This document shows positions 1 through 8,360 of a stretch of 64,000 nt of DNA, one piece after another (positions within the stretch are counted from its first letter, which is position 1; each line of letters begins with the position of its first letter). The position numbers were made by a program, and so were the translations under genes. Source of the stretch: Cyanobacteria bacterium FACHB-DQ100 (GTDB lineage Bacteria > Cyanobacteriota > Cyanobacteriia > Leptolyngbyales > Leptolyngbyaceae). The notes under the pieces are model-generated. The model searched no databases and was not told the DNA's origin. It worked only from the letters and a program-made list of their open reading frames with translations. The stretch covers positions 558,001-622,000 of the forward strand of contig JACJNW010000028.1 of assembly GCA_014695195.1 (NCBI GenBank), given 5' to 3'.

Positions 1-726
1 GTGCGCCGCAATACTCGTCAGCACTGTTCTACTGGTGATTCCTGGCGCTGCCACGATCGCAATGTCATCGATCGCTTCAAACTGTTCTAGGGCTTGGTCA
101 ATCTCGCCCTCTTGATTCATCCACACCACATAACAACTGGTGCCGCCATTTCGGAAAAATCCAAACACCCCATGAGCCAGCAAATTCTGCCCTGCATTGT
201 TCGAGAAATCACCAAAGAATTTTTTGAACTCTGAAAAGTTTGTACAGAGCTTAACTTGATTCGCCGTTGCAAGCGTTGAAGATACAGGTGTCGCTACCGT
301 TGCAGCAGGGGCAGGAGTTGCAGTTTCTTTGAGTTGGAAAAAGCCCGTAATTTCAGCCTTGTTATCCGGAGCATCTCCAGTAAATGTAAGGGTTGCCTTC
401 CCATCTTGCAGGGTCAGTTGCACATCTTGGCGTTCAGTAGTACCTACAAAAAATCCAAACGTTCCCGCAGTTGTCACTACTTCTGCGCCTTCAGACTGCG
501 GCAAATCAAAGCTTTTTTTCCGGCCTGTTCCCGTTCCAACGGCAGTCGGTTGTTCTCGTGATCCAATCGATCGAGTCGTTACTGTGGGAGCCGCTGGAGC
601 GGGCGCACTGGCAGCGCCAAATACCCCAATAAATCCCGCCGTACTGGTTCCGACTCCTGCGATCGGCGCTGATCCAGACGGCACTTCCTTAACATACACA
701 CCCGGAGATTGGTAGGCTGAAACCAT
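1..726 (-). CDS. Contractile injection system tail sheath protein (N-terminal part, cut by window edge)
   Basis: The visible 242 residues begin MVSAYQSPGVYVKEVPSG, the classical N-terminus of phage-tail-like sheath proteins, followed by a Gly/Ala/Pro-rich linker and a sheath-type segment around residues 180-240 (HGVFGFFRNGG, then IDDIAIVAAPG). Sheath subunits form the contractile outer tube around the inner needle. The start is ATG at 724-726, with GGGAGTGA just upstream as ribosome binding site. The gene is last of three leftward genes, 24 nt behind the beta-sandwich gene, so co-transcription is likely. The C-terminal part lies outside the window. Given the cyanobacterial host, the system may be of the thylakoid-anchored kind, but that is inference; the anchoring gene is not visible. 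Confidence 0.9.
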   Translation of the reverse strand, partial: MVSAYQSPGVYVKEVPSGSAPIAGVGTSTAGFIGVFGAASAPAPAAPTVTTRSIGSREQPTAVGTGTGRKKSFDLPQSEGAEVVTTAGTFGFFVGTTERQDVQLTLQDGKATLTFTGDAPDNKAEITGFFQLKETATPAPAATVATPVSSTLATANQVKLCTNFSEFKKFFGDFSNNAGQNLLAHGVFGFFRNGGTSCYVVWMNQEGEIDQALEQFEAIDDIAIVAAPGITSRTVLTSIAAH

Positions 727-750
727 AGTCACTCCCTAGTCTTTAGTCGA

Positions 751-1419
751 TTACTTGCGCGTCAAAGTCAGATCCAACGATTTCATTTCGCCCACGCTCA
801 ACCAAACGCCTGACGTGGCGCTCTGATACCCTTGAGCCGAAACCGTTACCAATGGTCTAGCGGACTGAGAAGCGCGATCGCGCCGCCACACTTCTAGTCC
901 AGTCAATCCATAATCGCCATTGCGATCGCTAAACACCGCTACAGCATTGCCCTCAATTTGCACTTTCGCCATCGCCACCGGTTTTTGCTCCGAATCTAGG
1001 ATTCGTCCTTTAATTCCCGTGGGTGGCAAGCTGAGATTGGCGATCGCAGCTTCGCTCGTCACGTTGAGATTCTCGACTTGACGCGTGCCATAGCGAGTCC
1101 CCAGATGCGGCAAAGCGACTTGCAAACTGTAGATTCCATCGGGCAGATCGATGAAATAGTAGTGACCGTCCAATGCGGTGTAGGTCACTAGAAGCAAAGC
1201 ATCCTGTTCCTGCACTAACGTCAAAGTTGGATTCAGTTGAATCCGCCCGTCTCGGTTGAGCACATGCTCAAATGGCAAGGCTTTGAGCGCAAGCCAATGG
1301 TTGAAAGCAGTTGACACTTGCCCAAGTTTGACCTCAGCACCTGAAATCAGCTCGCCTGTTTCAGCATCACTGACGATGCCCGCGATCGCAACTTGATGTT
1401 GGGTTGGTTGCAACTTCAT
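751..1419 (-). CDS. Beta-sandwich (carboxypeptidase regulatory-like) protein of the contractile injection locus
   Basis: A 222-residue protein with two carboxypeptidase-regulatory-like (Ig-fold) segments. The first runs from about AGIVSDAETGELISGAEV to DGIYSLQVALP, the second from IKGRILDSEQKPVAMAKVQI to SDRNGDYGLTGL; both have the GxVxD...G..V.L...G.Y pattern. There is no catalytic carboxypeptidase domain, signal peptide or membrane segment. It sits between the DUF4255 gene and the sheath gene, so a structural or adaptor role in the injection particle is inferred. The ATG at 1417-1419 is used here; an in-frame TTG at 1453-1455 preceded by AAAGG would add 12 residues (MSRKRGSKVAAW) and cannot be excluded. 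Confidence 0.75.
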   Translation of the reverse strand: MKLQPTQHQVAIAGIVSDAETGELISGAEVKLGQVSTAFNHWLALKALPFEHVLNRDGRIQLNPTLTLVQEQDALLLVTYTALDGHYYFIDLPDGIYSLQVALPHLGTRYGTRQVENLNVTSEAAIANLSLPPTGIKGRILDSEQKPVAMAKVQIEGNAVAVFSDRNGDYGLTGLEVWRRDRASQSARPLVTVSAQGYQSATSGVWLSVGEMKSLDLTLTRK

Positions 1420-1558
1420 CCATGCTGCCACTTTAGAACCTCGCTTTCGGGACAATGTAGCCTTTGTTCTTTTGGTCTAGGGTCAATTCTGAAGTAGCGA
1501 ATTCGCTTTAGCCATAACCAATAGGATTTCTTCAGCTTTGATGTTGCAATCTTGAAAT

Positions 1559-2140
1559 TCAAATTTGCGTACTCATGACTAAAGGCACAGATTGTTCAGC
1601 TTCATCTTCAACCGGAAGCGCGAGCGTCACGGTATAGTTCATGGCTGGTTTGGGTCTGCCGCCCATTGCCTGCCAGAATTCTCCTAAGCTTTGTAATTGG
1701 GGTGGGCGCAGTGTCAGCGCTCTAGGAACGGGGTCTTGATCGCTCAAACTTCCCTGAAGCACTGCTTTGGGAATGGTAGGGTGACGTAGCAGGGCTTTCA
1801 TTACTTCCCCCAATAAGCGGTGTTCGGTCTGAAAATCTGCTGGGTCTTTTGCCCAAACTGTTACTAAATAAGAGCAATCGATCCGCACGGGAGGACGCCG
1901 CCGAGCCGCGCTCCCATTGCCCTGGCGCTGCACCGTCCATTCAGTGTTTCGCAACTCCAAATTTTCTCGCACATCGTAAAGAAAAAGATCGATCGCAGGT
2001 AGACTGATTTTCTTTGTGAACTCTTGATCGGGTGTAGCAAAACTAATCGTCACGGGTGTCCGTGCTTCCGAACCCACCAAGCTAGGAGGTAATTCTCGTT
2101 TGAGCAGTTCTTCTAGGGTGCTGTCTAAGTCATTGAGCAT
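1559..2140 (-). CDS. DUF4255 / Pvc16-family contractile injection protein
   Basis: A 193-residue protein matching the DUF4255 (Pvc16 N-terminal) family. It starts MLNDLDSTLEELL, then has an LPAIDLFLYDVRENLELRN segment, a strand with RIDCSYLVTVWA, and an EHRLLGEVMKALLRHPTIP helix, all typical of the family. Pvc16-type proteins cap the inner tube end in extracellular and thylakoid contractile injection systems. It is the first of three leftward genes here, with a 139-nt gap to the next. The ATG at 2138-2140 is the only good start. The upstream 350 nt presumably carry the operon promoter. Confidence 0.85.
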   Translation of the reverse strand: MLNDLDSTLEELLKRELPPSLVGSEARTPVTISFATPDQEFTKKISLPAIDLFLYDVRENLELRNTEWTVQRQGNGSAARRRPPVRIDCSYLVTVWAKDPADFQTEHRLLGEVMKALLRHPTIPKAVLQGSLSDQDPVPRALTLRPPQLQSLGEFWQAMGGRPKPAMNYTVTLALPVEDEAEQSVPLVMSTQI

Positions 2141-2492
2141 TGCAGCAGCTATCCTAATCGGTTAAAGTAACTCTCAACTAGTAGCCCAGGTTTCCAAAAA
2201 TACACCCCTCGCCATAACAATTCTTCAAGGTTAGGATGTAATAGACGAACGAGACCCGTTTGTATTGCTTTAAGCGCTCACTCCGAAACGTTCATTAATA
2301 AATTAGTCTAAAAAAATTAACTAACACCAGGATTGTTCAGTGAGAGATTGTGCAACAATTCGCAGATATTGGCTTCGATCACGTGGTAGCCCACATTTCC
2401 ATTCAGTCTTTGCCGTCCTTTGTTAAAAATCAAGGTAGGACTCACAGAAACCGTGTGTTCTTCCACCAATCAGAACATCGCTTTTTCTAGTA
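2141..2492. other. Intergenic region upstream of the injection-system genes
   Basis: About 350 nt without a convincing gene on either strand. It lies behind the ABC exporter and in front of the leftward DUF4255 gene, so it should hold that operon's promoter. The stretch around 2300-2330 is AT-rich. No hairpin or known operator was recognised. Confidence 0.4.
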
Positions 2493-4319
2493 TCACTGAT
2501 AGCCTGCCGCTTGAATCGCGAACAAATGCGCGTATCGTCCCCCTAACCTCACCAATTGTTCGTGGCTCCCTTGTTCCACAACTGCACCTGCTGACATCAC
2601 AAGAATCCGATCCGCCATTCGGACGGTTGAGAATCGATGTGAAATCAAAATTGCCATCTGATTCGGGGTCATTTCGCGAAAACGATCGAAGATTTGTACC
2701 TCTGACTCTGCATCCATTGCAGAAGTCGGTTCATCTAACACCAAAATATCGGCGCTAGTTCGCATAAAGGCACGCGATAGTGCAATTCGCTGCCATTGTC
2801 CTCCCGATAGCTCTCGTCCCGTTTTGAACCATCGCCCTAAACGGGTATCAAATGCTTCTGGCAGTTCTTTGATAAAGGAAAGGGCGTTGCCTTTGTCGGA
2901 TGCAATCTTCCAGCGATCGCGATCGTCTAAGTTCAACACATCGCCCACACCCACATTCTCGCCGACGCTAAATTGATAGCGCATAAAGTTCTGGAAAATT
3001 ACACCGATTCGGCGCTGCAATGCTTCGAGCTTCCAGGCTTGCAGATCTAATCCATCGAGCAGAATGCGTCCCGAAGTTGGCGTATAGAGTCTTGTGAGCA
3101 GTTTGATCAGCGTTGTTTTACCCGAACCGTTTTCACCAACGATCGCTAATTTTTCTCCGGGCTTGAGATGAAATGAAACGCGATCGAGGGCAGGCTTATC
3201 AGCTTCGGGATAGTAGAAGGTGACATCTTCAAAGCGCAAACCGTCACCGGGTAAGGTTCCCTGCGTTGCACTGCCTTGCGATCGGGGAATGTCCTGACCT
3301 AGAAATTCGTAGAGATTCGATAGATAAAGCGAGTCTTCGTACATTCCCCCAATTGAAGTCAGAATTGATGCAAACGCGCCCTGTCCTTGACGAAAGACGA
3401 TCAGGTACATCGTGAGTTCACCGAGTGAGATGTTGCCTGCGATCGTTTCCCACACAATCCACACATACGCCCCGTAAAATGCAGCAGAGCTAACTAATCC
3501 CAGCAAATAGCTCCAGATGCCCCGGCGGACTGTCAAATCTCGGTCTTCGGCATACAATCGCCCGAAGATAGTTCGATAGCGATCGAGCAACAATTCGCCC
3601 AACTGATACAGCCGAATTTCCATTGCGGGTGATTCGTTTGCAATCAGCCATTCAAGATAATTTTGTTCGCGGGTTTCAGGCGTGCGCCAGCGAAACAACC
3701 GAAAGGCTTCCCCAGCAAATCGCGTCTCTGCAATAAAGGCAGGAACGGCGGCAACCATCAGCATCACCACTGCCCAAACCGAAAATCCGATTAACAAACC
3801 GCCATACGTAATCAAAGTCAGCGAGTCTTGCACAATGCCAAACGTGCGACCAACCAAGCTGAGGGGACGGCTTGAGGCTTCTCGTCTTGCCCGCGTCATT
3901 TTGTCGTAGAACTCTGAATCCTCAAAGTGCGTCAAATTCAGCGTTAACGCCTTTTCCAGAATCAACTCATTTACTTTCTGACCGAGCAGCACTCTCAGCA
4001 GCGATTGCACCAAAACTAAGCCTTGCTTACTGCCTGATTGAATCGCGACCATCACCGCTTCAAAGCCCAGATAGCCTAATGCTGTCCAGCGATCGTTCTC
4101 CAGTCCCGTTCTTGATGCTAATACCACCGCATCGACAATCAGCTTACCTGCATACGCAACCACCGCAGGCACAAGCCCTCCGATGAGCGTAAACAGTGCC
4201 AGAACGATCGTTAAGCGTCGATTCGTTGTCCAAACTAGCTCGATCGCCCGTCCGCAATAGCGAAAAATCGATAGAAATTGAGTAGTGCTCCTGAAGAAGC
4301 GTTGAAGTCGTCTCTGCAT
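2493..4319 (-). CDS. ABC exporter, fused membrane and ATPase domains
   Basis: A half-size ABC exporter of MsbA/HlyB type. The first about 330 residues are a six-helix transmembrane domain, starting with the hydrophobic segment LTIVLALFTLIGGLVPAVVA. The nucleotide-binding domain follows: Walker A GENGSGKTT at about 395-403, signature LSGGQ at about 504-508, Walker B LVLDEPTSAMD at about 526-536, and the H-loop ISHR at about 559. It should work as a homodimer in the inner membrane; substrate unknown. The ATG at 4317-4319 (MQRRLQRFF) is preferred. An upstream in-frame start at 4400 would leave only 17 nt to the divergent gene at 4418, too little for two promoters. Next to a polysaccharide region, export of a lipid-linked glycan or lipid is possible, but unproven. 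Confidence 0.9.
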   Translation of the reverse strand: MQRRLQRFFRSTTQFLSIFRYCGRAIELVWTTNRRLTIVLALFTLIGGLVPAVVAYAGKLIVDAVVLASRTGLENDRWTALGYLGFEAVMVAIQSGSKQGLVLVQSLLRVLLGQKVNELILEKALTLNLTHFEDSEFYDKMTRARREASSRPLSLVGRTFGIVQDSLTLITYGGLLIGFSVWAVVMLMVAAVPAFIAETRFAGEAFRLFRWRTPETREQNYLEWLIANESPAMEIRLYQLGELLLDRYRTIFGRLYAEDRDLTVRRGIWSYLLGLVSSAAFYGAYVWIVWETIAGNISLGELTMYLIVFRQGQGAFASILTSIGGMYEDSLYLSNLYEFLGQDIPRSQGSATQGTLPGDGLRFEDVTFYYPEADKPALDRVSFHLKPGEKLAIVGENGSGKTTLIKLLTRLYTPTSGRILLDGLDLQAWKLEALQRRIGVIFQNFMRYQFSVGENVGVGDVLNLDDRDRWKIASDKGNALSFIKELPEAFDTRLGRWFKTGRELSGGQWQRIALSRAFMRTSADILVLDEPTSAMDAESEVQIFDRFREMTPNQMAILISHRFSTVRMADRILVMSAGAVVEQGSHEQLVRLGGRYAHLFAIQAAGYQ

Positions 4320-4417
4320 TCTTTTACGATAGCGTTTGATTGTGCAGTTGAGGAAGAGAGAATGCAGCGATCGCCAATTTGTAAAGATAAGTTGTTCCAC
4401 ACTCTACCGAATCCAGC

Positions 4418-5590
4418 ATGAAGCGCATTGTTACTTGTCAGGGAAGCATTCAACTCATCGCGGCACTATCCGCACTGTTCTACCGGGATCGATCGGGCAC
4501 AGCAAATGTTCAAAACTATCTTGTCATCTACGAGCTTTATGCGCCAGAGCAGCAGCATTATCAGTTCGCTGAATTCATTCAGCGCATGGCGGAATCTGTG
4601 TGTGATTGGGAAAAGATTGTTTATCTCACCCCGGAACAACTAAACGCGATCGGATATCAGTTAGATTCCACGCCACCCCACCGCATTTACAACAAAGTTC
4701 ATCAATGGATTGGCTTAGATGATGCAGACGAACTGTATCTCTGTCGCAATTGGCAGTTCACAAATCAACTATTAAGCAATGCCTATCCTTCTGCAAGTCG
4801 AATTTGCTACGGCGATGGCATTGGATTGTATTTTTCTGAGCACTCTGCTGTAGTGCGTCGTCCTTTCACACCCCCGCCCACTCCGAATCAGGTGATCGCT
4901 TGGACGCGGTGGAAACTACGATCGCTCTATCATCGAATTCGCGAACGCTTAAAGCTGAAAACCAAGCTGTATTTGATGCCATTTGATGTCGGCTATTTTG
5001 TGCTGCCAAAAATCTTTGGTGAAACGCCGCCAATGCCGATTGTTCAATTAGCACCCTCCAACTTACTCACCTGGTTCGAGCGGTTTACCTCTTTTGTCGA
5101 TGCGGCTCAGGTAGCGAAAGTACAAGCGGCGATCGAAAACTCACCTGTTACAGTTCTGCTCACCTCTAATTTTTCAGAAGGCGATCGCTTGCCTCAAGAG
5201 CATGAGATTCTTGCTTATCGAGAATTTCTAACCTCATATGAAGTTCTCCCAAATAGCGTTTTGATCATTAAGCCGCATCCCAGAGATGATCTGAATAAGA
5301 TTTACCGGTTGAAAGAAAGCTTATCGGATTTATATCGCGAGATTGTGGTGCTTACTGAACCAAACCTGTTCTTTTTGCCGTTTGAAGTCTTTTTTCTAAA
5401 AGCTTTCCAAACCTTTGAAATTCGGGTGTTCGCATTTAGCTCAGCTTGTCTATCTCTAAAACTTCTATTTGATGTTCCTAGCTTTATTGGTTTTGGCACA
5501 GCACTAACAACTTGCTACTTTGCTCCAGAATTTGTTGCCGCCCGATTAGAACATGAGCAAGTTTTACAAAACGCGATCGCACAGCTTTAG
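4418..5590 (+). CDS. Polysialyltransferase-like glycosyltransferase
   Basis: A 390-residue protein with features of the bacterial alpha-2,8-polysialyltransferase (GT52/GT38-like, PF07388-type) group. It has an N-terminal Rossmann-like half (MKRIVTCQGSIQLIAALSAL), a central ICYGDGIGLYF strand/loop, and a C-terminal half with the nucleotide-sugar binding motif IIKPHPRDD near residue 285. Such enzymes transfer sialic acid or other acidic sugars from CMP-activated donors. CMP-KDO is the only CMP-sugar whose synthesis is encoded in this window, so a KDO-like donor is worth considering (inference). It is divergent from the ABC exporter across about 98 nt and convergent with the response regulator. 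The family assignment rests on motifs only. Confidence 0.6.
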   Translation: MKRIVTCQGSIQLIAALSALFYRDRSGTANVQNYLVIYELYAPEQQHYQFAEFIQRMAESVCDWEKIVYLTPEQLNAIGYQLDSTPPHRIYNKVHQWIGLDDADELYLCRNWQFTNQLLSNAYPSASRICYGDGIGLYFSEHSAVVRRPFTPPPTPNQVIAWTRWKLRSLYHRIRERLKLKTKLYLMPFDVGYFVLPKIFGETPPMPIVQLAPSNLLTWFERFTSFVDAAQVAKVQAAIENSPVTVLLTSNFSEGDRLPQEHEILAYREFLTSYEVLPNSVLIIKPHPRDDLNKIYRLKESLSDLYREIVVLTEPNLFFLPFEVFFLKAFQTFEIRVFAFSSACLSLKLLFDVPSFIGFGTALTTCYFAPEFVAARLEHEQVLQNAIAQL

Positions 5591-5630
5591 AATATTCCCA
5601 TGATTAGAGCAATTCGTAAGCTCCTACGCC

Positions 5631-6269
5631 TCATTCCATATTATTTTCGATAATCCAGCGCGATAGTTCGGTTCGATTGCTCAACAGCGTCTTTTTTAAC
5701 ATATGACTAATGTGACTTTCGATCGTCCGCTTACTCGCATTCAGTCGCTGAGCAATCTCTAAATTCGACAATCCCTGCGCCACCAATCGCGCCACAGTTA
5801 ATTCTGTATTCGTCAATCTCACGCCATCAGGCACTGCAATTCTAGACTCTGCTCGCTTGGCTCGACTTTGCTGAATCAACTGAGACGATCGTAGCGCTGA
5901 TTCAATTTGCGCGTTCAACTCTGCAAGATCAAGCGGCTTGGTCATGTAAGCCATTGCCCCCGCACTTAATCCACGCACGCGATCGTGAGTTTGATCCCGT
6001 GCAGAAAGAAAAATAATTGGAATCCAATTACTTTCTGGCGATGTACGGAGAGTCTCTGCAAACTCATAGCCATCCATTTCCGGCATTCCAACATCTGAGA
6101 GAATCAGATCCGGCTTCACATCGCTTAACCGCTCGATCGCTTGTTTCCCCGTTCCGGCGGTCGTCACGTCATATCCGTGGTGTGCTAAATATCCAGTCAT
6201 CAGCGTGACAAAGTTTAGATCATCATCGACCAATAGGATTGAACTCTTTCTGTCTACTTGCAAAACCAT
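5631..6269 (-). CDS. NarL/LuxR-type response regulator
   Basis: A 212-residue two-domain regulator. The receiver domain spans about 10-125, with the acidic pair D15-D17, the phospho-acceptor D59 in LILSDVGMPEMDGYEF, and the conserved K111 in YMTKPLD. A short linker leads to a LuxR-type helix-turn-helix at about 151-200 (LTVARLVAQGLSNLEIAQ, then KRTIESHISHMLKK). It should bind DNA as a dimer after phosphorylation. No sensor kinase is adjacent, so its partner is encoded elsewhere. It is convergent with the polysialyltransferase-like gene (40 nt apart), and a 610-nt region lies upstream. Confidence 0.92.
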   Translation of the reverse strand: MVLQVDRKSSILLVDDDLNFVTLMTGYLAHHGYDVTTAGTGKQAIERLSDVKPDLILSDVGMPEMDGYEFAETLRTSPESNWIPIIFLSARDQTHDRVRGLSAGAMAYMTKPLDLAELNAQIESALRSSQLIQQSRAKRAESRIAVPDGVRLTNTELTVARLVAQGLSNLEIAQRLNASKRTIESHISHMLKKTLLSNRTELSRWIIENNME

Positions 6270-6578
6270 ACCCTCTGCTATTCGTATCTTTAGTCGAGTT
6301 TGACGAACGTTCAGTATTCCATCCTGTTTAGGACTGACCCGATTGTCATCCGCATAAACGTCTGCTTCAAATTTCCCTAACGACCCAGAATTTACGTAGG
6401 TACATTTCCATAATCTCCGTATTATTCCTCAATCTCTCTTTTCAGAAGAAAGTGATTCTCTCGATCGTTCCCGGCTCACTGCTGCTCAAAGTACCACTCC
6501 AGCTAGGCTTCGCGCCATTTGTTCATCGGTAACTCGCCTTCAAGCGCTTCTCTGTTCTCAGTCGTAAAAACCAGGATA

Positions 6579-6710
6579 ATGCTGACTCAGCGCCAGAAAA
6601 AATCCGTAGGACGGATTCTCCAATATTGGCAAACGATAGGACGATCGCACCTTGAAGCCGCACTCAATCTAGCGGATATCAGCTTCCACATCAAAATTTT
6701 ACAAAACTAG
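6579..6710 (+). CDS. Possible 43-residue small protein
   Basis: An ATG at 6579 preceded by CCAGGAT opens a frame of 43 codons ending TAG at 6710. The peptide begins MLTQRQKKSVGRILQYW and carries a basic N-terminus and a short amphipathic stretch (HLEAALNLADISFHIK). No family is recognised and it has no obvious partner. It may be a chance frame within the long intergenic region. Confidence 0.2.
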   Translation: MLTQRQKKSVGRILQYWQTIGRSHLEAALNLADISFHIKILQN

Positions 6711-6730
6711 CATGAAAATTAAGCTGCATA

Positions 6731-6766
6731 CGTAATTATCGTTTCTTCCTGATATCGGTAATTACG
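6731..6766 (+). promoter_or_regulatory. Inverted repeat in the leader of the 6883 gene
   Basis: CGTAATTATC (6731-6740) can pair with GGTAATTACG (6757-6766), ten pairs with one G-U, around a 16-nt loop. There is no T-run after it. It could be a transcript hairpin or a dyad operator for the response regulator or the downstream gene. Function inferred only from position. Confidence 0.35.
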
Positions 6767-6820
6767 GTCGTAGTTCTATATAGTTCGGACTTAAAACTTA
6801 ACCTTGGCTTGATGGAGCGG

Positions 6821-6845
6821 GCTTCGATGGTCATTTGATCTCAGT
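6821..6845 (+). promoter_or_regulatory. Two-part leader motif, copy A
   Basis: GCTTCGATGGTC (6821-6832), one spacer base, then TTTGATCTCAGT (6834-6845). The same two 12-mers, with a 3-nt spacer, occur at 21824-21850 upstream of kpsF. It ends 37 nt before the TTG start of the 6883 gene. Nature unknown: operator, promoter element or RNA element. Confidence 0.5.
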
Positions 6846-6871
6846 CTCTCCCCCGTAACCTTCATTCAGAC

Positions 6872-6878
6872 AGGAGGT
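6872..6878 (+). promoter_or_regulatory. Perfect Shine-Dalgarno sequence fixing a TTG start
   Basis: AGGAGGT at 6872-6878 is a full anti-16S match placed 4 nt before TTG at 6883. It supports use of this rare start codon. Confidence 0.7.
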
Positions 6879-6882
6879 CGAA

Positions 6883-7311
6883 TTGCAGAAGCGGTGTGAT
6901 CGAAATCGGAAACGCTCTAAGCGGCGCAGTCTTTACTGCCCGAAGCATAGATGTTATCTGCACAGCGTTAGTCAGAAGCATCCAATCTATGCCGATCGTG
7001 CAGAACAGTTACAGCAGCGAGGACTCACTCGCCGACATGCACTCCTCGCAGTTGCGACCCGAACAACAGTCATGCTGCAAGGTGAATGGCTAGAAGCTTT
7101 TTGGTGCGACGAGTGCCAAACGCGGGAGTGGTATCATGTACGGCGCTTAGAGAACAATCAATATGAAGTGTCGATCGCGCCCCCAGAGCTATGGCAGCAA
7201 GCGATAGGCGTAATTCAGCCCCAAGGAAACCCTTCCGTCAGCGAATTTACGCGTAAAAGTTCTCGTAGGACAACCTATCAAGGTGTAAAAGACTTTAGCT
7301 GTATTGGATAA
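6883..7311 (+). CDS. Conserved cyanobacterial zinc-ribbon-like protein
   Basis: A 142-residue protein of unknown function. The N-terminus is strongly basic (MQKRCDRNRKRSKRR). Two Cys/His pairs, LYCPKHRCYL (about 18-27) and WCDECQ (about 93-98), could bind one zinc ion. Between them lies a helical segment, DRAEQLQQRGLTRRHALLAVA, followed by GEWLEAFWCDEC. I recognise this arrangement as a small protein common in cyanobacteria, but know no function for it. The TTG start at 6883 is supported by AGGAGGT 4 nt upstream. It stands alone, with a long leader and a hairpin downstream. The basic N-terminus and putative zinc site suggest nucleic-acid binding (inference). Confidence 0.75.
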   Translation: MQKRCDRNRKRSKRRSLYCPKHRCYLHSVSQKHPIYADRAEQLQQRGLTRRHALLAVATRTTVMLQGEWLEAFWCDECQTREWYHVRRLENNQYEVSIAPPELWQQAIGVIQPQGNPSVSEFTRKSSRRTTYQGVKDFSCIG

Positions 7312-7344
7312 CGCTGGGCTGAAGCTTTTTGCGATCTTTGCGAT

Positions 7345-7382
7345 CGCTTCCGCTCGTTAGAGCCAACTTAACAGCGGAAGCG
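7345..7382 (+). terminator. Hairpin after the 6883 gene
   Basis: CGCTTCCGCT (7345-7354) pairs perfectly with AGCGGAAGCG (7373-7382) around 18 nt, 34 nt beyond the stop. No T-run follows, so it may be an imperfect terminator or an mRNA 3' stabiliser. It also separates this gene from the export pair. Confidence 0.45.
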
Positions 7383-7452
7383 AAACGCATTCTCTATGCT
7401 TCATCATTCACAAGACCCAGCATGTTGAGTCGCGCAGATTAATTGAGAAGTC

Positions 7453-8355
7453 ATGCAAAAAAAACGGCAACGATCGAGATCCGTCAGACCCTTGCACCCC
7501 AGCCATGCAGATCAGCAGGTGGTGGTCTATCGCCCTGATAGCCAGATGCTTAATCCCCTCCGACTATTTAGAGCCATGTGGTTCGATCTCTTAGGGTCAC
7601 GATCTCTTGCATGGCAACTGATACGGCGTGATATTAGCGCCAAGTACCGTCAATCTTTCCTCGGTCTATTCTGGGCATTCTTGCCCGCCCTGATCATGGC
7701 GGCTGGCTTTAGCCTTGCAAGAGGAAGCGGTGTCATTAATATCGGCAAAACGGATTTGCCTTACCCCGCTTATATTATGTTCAGCATGACGTTATGGCAG
7801 ACCTTTGTTGAAGCATTAAACGCACCTGTACAAGCAGTTGCAGGCGCGAAATCTATGCTTTGTCGCGTGAATTTTCCGCGTGAGGCATTGATTCTCGCAA
7901 AGCTTGGTGAAGTTGGATTTAACTTTGGCATTAAGCTAATTTTCATTGTTGCATTGTTCTTATGGTTTCGCATTCCCGTAACCTGGAGTGCAATTCTGGC
8001 TCCTGTCGCGCTGATTCATCTCATCGCCTTTGGCACATTTTTAGGCTTGCTACTAGCTCCGATCAGCGCTCTGTACCAGGATGTTTCGATGGCACTCACG
8101 CTGATGACAGGACTGTGGCTGTTTGTCACACCAGTCGTGTATCCCATTCCTCAGACTGGCGCTTTTGCACAGATTGTGGCGCTCAATCCGGTGACTCCGC
8201 TCTTGGTCACAGTTCGAGAGTTAGCAACCACGGGGATTGTGTCGAATCCTACCGGATTCTGGATTGCAAGCGCGATCGCGCTGTTTGGCTTACTGTTTGC
8301 TTGGATTTTTTATCGGCTAGCGCTTCCGTTTGTTGTTGAGAGAATTAGTTCTTGA
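7453..8355 (+). CDS. ABC-2 type polysaccharide export permease (Wzm/KpsM-like)
   Basis: A 300-residue integral membrane protein with about six hydrophobic segments. A cytoplasmic basic N-terminus is followed by LAWQLIRRDISAKYRQSFLGLFWAF, the hallmark interfacial helix of ABC-2 permeases such as Wzm, KpsM and TagG. It forms the channel through which a lipid-linked glycan leaves the cytoplasm. ATG at 7453 with GAGAAG upstream. The ATPase gene follows at once, its ATG 5 nt beyond this stop codon, so the two are one transport unit. It opens the long plus-strand polysaccharide island. Confidence 0.92.
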   Translation: MQKKRQRSRSVRPLHPSHADQQVVVYRPDSQMLNPLRLFRAMWFDLLGSRSLAWQLIRRDISAKYRQSFLGLFWAFLPALIMAAGFSLARGSGVINIGKTDLPYPAYIMFSMTLWQTFVEALNAPVQAVAGAKSMLCRVNFPREALILAKLGEVGFNFGIKLIFIVALFLWFRIPVTWSAILAPVALIHLIAFGTFLGLLLAPISALYQDVSMALTLMTGLWLFVTPVVYPIPQTGAFAQIVALNPVTPLLVTVRELATTGIVSNPTGFWIASAIALFGLLFAWIFYRLALPFVVERISS

Positions 8356-8360
8356 GAATT

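Larger units (their letters stand above)
6270..6882. other. Long intergenic region, leader of the 6883 gene
   Basis: About 610 nt. It should contain the promoter of the leftward response regulator and the leader of the rightward gene at 6883. Seen in it: a possible 43-codon reading frame (6579-6710), an inverted repeat (6731-6766), and a two-part motif (6821-6845) that recurs upstream of kpsF. No RNA gene was recognised. Confidence 0.4.

Noticed and set aside
329-715. Plus-strand frame of 128 codons
   Set aside because: It runs opposite to the sheath gene, is low in complexity (Pro/Val/Thr) and has no support; the minus-strand frame has the sheath signature.
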